Made by a program: the position numbers and the translations under genes
Source of the DNA: Clostridia bacterium
GTDB taxonomy: Bacteria; Bacillota; Clostridia; Oscillospirales; CAG-272
NCBI GenBank assembly: GCA_017420845.1
Contig: JAFQOC010000556.1
Location: 1-5,373, forward strand
Direction of reading: 5' to 3'
Length of the DNA stretch: 5,373 bases
Notes under the pieces: model-generated
Seen by the model: only the letters and a program-made list of their open reading frames with translations
Databases searched by the model: none
Told to the model about the DNA's origin: nothing
Shown: positions 5,282-5,373 of the stretch, one piece after another
Layout: the number at the start of each line of letters is the position of its first letter
How positions within the stretch are numbered: the first letter of the stretch is position 1

Positions 5282-5373
5282 ATACGCGCCAATGGATTTT
5301 CCAAAAATCCATTGGCTCACAGCAATTTTCTTGCACCTACCGGTGCGCGTCGGGGCGTTTTTCCACAAGCCGC
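5282..5373 (+). repeat. Repeat module A, right direct copy, running to the window end
   Basis: Positions 5282-5357 repeat 1-76 in the same orientation. The remaining bases to 5373 continue the inverted match with 5216-5231 and may go on beyond the window. The first hairpin pairs 5288-5299 with 5305-5316 (12 bp, two more than in the left copy). The second is GCACC (5333-5337) with GGTGC (5342-5346). Together with 5216-5266 it forms a large dyad centred near 5294. Confidence 0.85.

Noticed and set aside
5102..5368. An 88-codon minus-strand frame and smaller plus-strand frames in the right flank
   Set aside because: They are made of repeat and hairpin sequence; no ribosome-binding site and no protein family features were seen.
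1..5373. CRISPR array or tandem repeat locus
   Set aside because: The repeats are two or three dispersed copies in mixed orientation, not short direct repeats with regular spacers.

Overview
The window is a GC-rich stretch of bacterial DNA. It has AAAGGAG-type ribosome-binding sites, near-consensus sigma-A style promoters and intrinsic terminators. That style, the gene content (cytoplasmic GH78 rhamnosidase, Clostridia-type small XRE regulator, uridine kinase) and the hairpin-rich intergenic repeats suggest a gut-type member of the Bacillota, probably a high-GC Clostridia/Oscillospiraceae-like lineage. The taxonomic placement is inference; no marker gene is present.

Layout. Positions 1-192 hold a composite intergenic repeat, module A (1-76) followed by module B (83-192). 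A 69-residue XRE helix-turn-helix regulator follows at 206-415. An intergenic gap carries a strong promoter (TTGCAA, 17 bp, TATAAT) whose -10 box sits inside a perfect 8-bp inverted repeat (500-525), a good operator candidate. This promoter drives a two-gene operon, an alpha/beta hydrolase of esterase type (546-1574) and a uridine kinase (udk, 1589-2206), closed by a 12-bp-stem terminator. A 212-base intergenic region (2207-2418) then holds that terminator, a second weak hairpin with a T run, a new promoter and a leader hairpin before a GH78 alpha-L-rhamnosidase (2419-4941) with its own terminator. From 5024 to the window end there is no credible gene. That stretch is a second, longer copy of the same composite repeat in the opposite orientation, plus a large local inverted repeat.

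How the parts may work together. The rhamnosidase and the esterase-like hydrolase would fit intracellular trimming of imported plant or microbial glycosides (removal of rhamnose and of acyl groups). The uridine kinase is a nucleotide-salvage housekeeping enzyme with no evident link to sugar use. No transporter or rhamnose catabolic gene lies in the window. The XRE protein could control the hydrolase-udk promoter, but this is inference from adjacency and the dyad.

The most unusual part is the repeat family. Two oppositely oriented composite copies bracket the entire four-gene segment, and copies of module A differ by paired, compensating base changes in their hairpin stems, which suggests selection on the folded form. 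No transposase, integrase, CRISPR array, tRNA or rRNA was seen.
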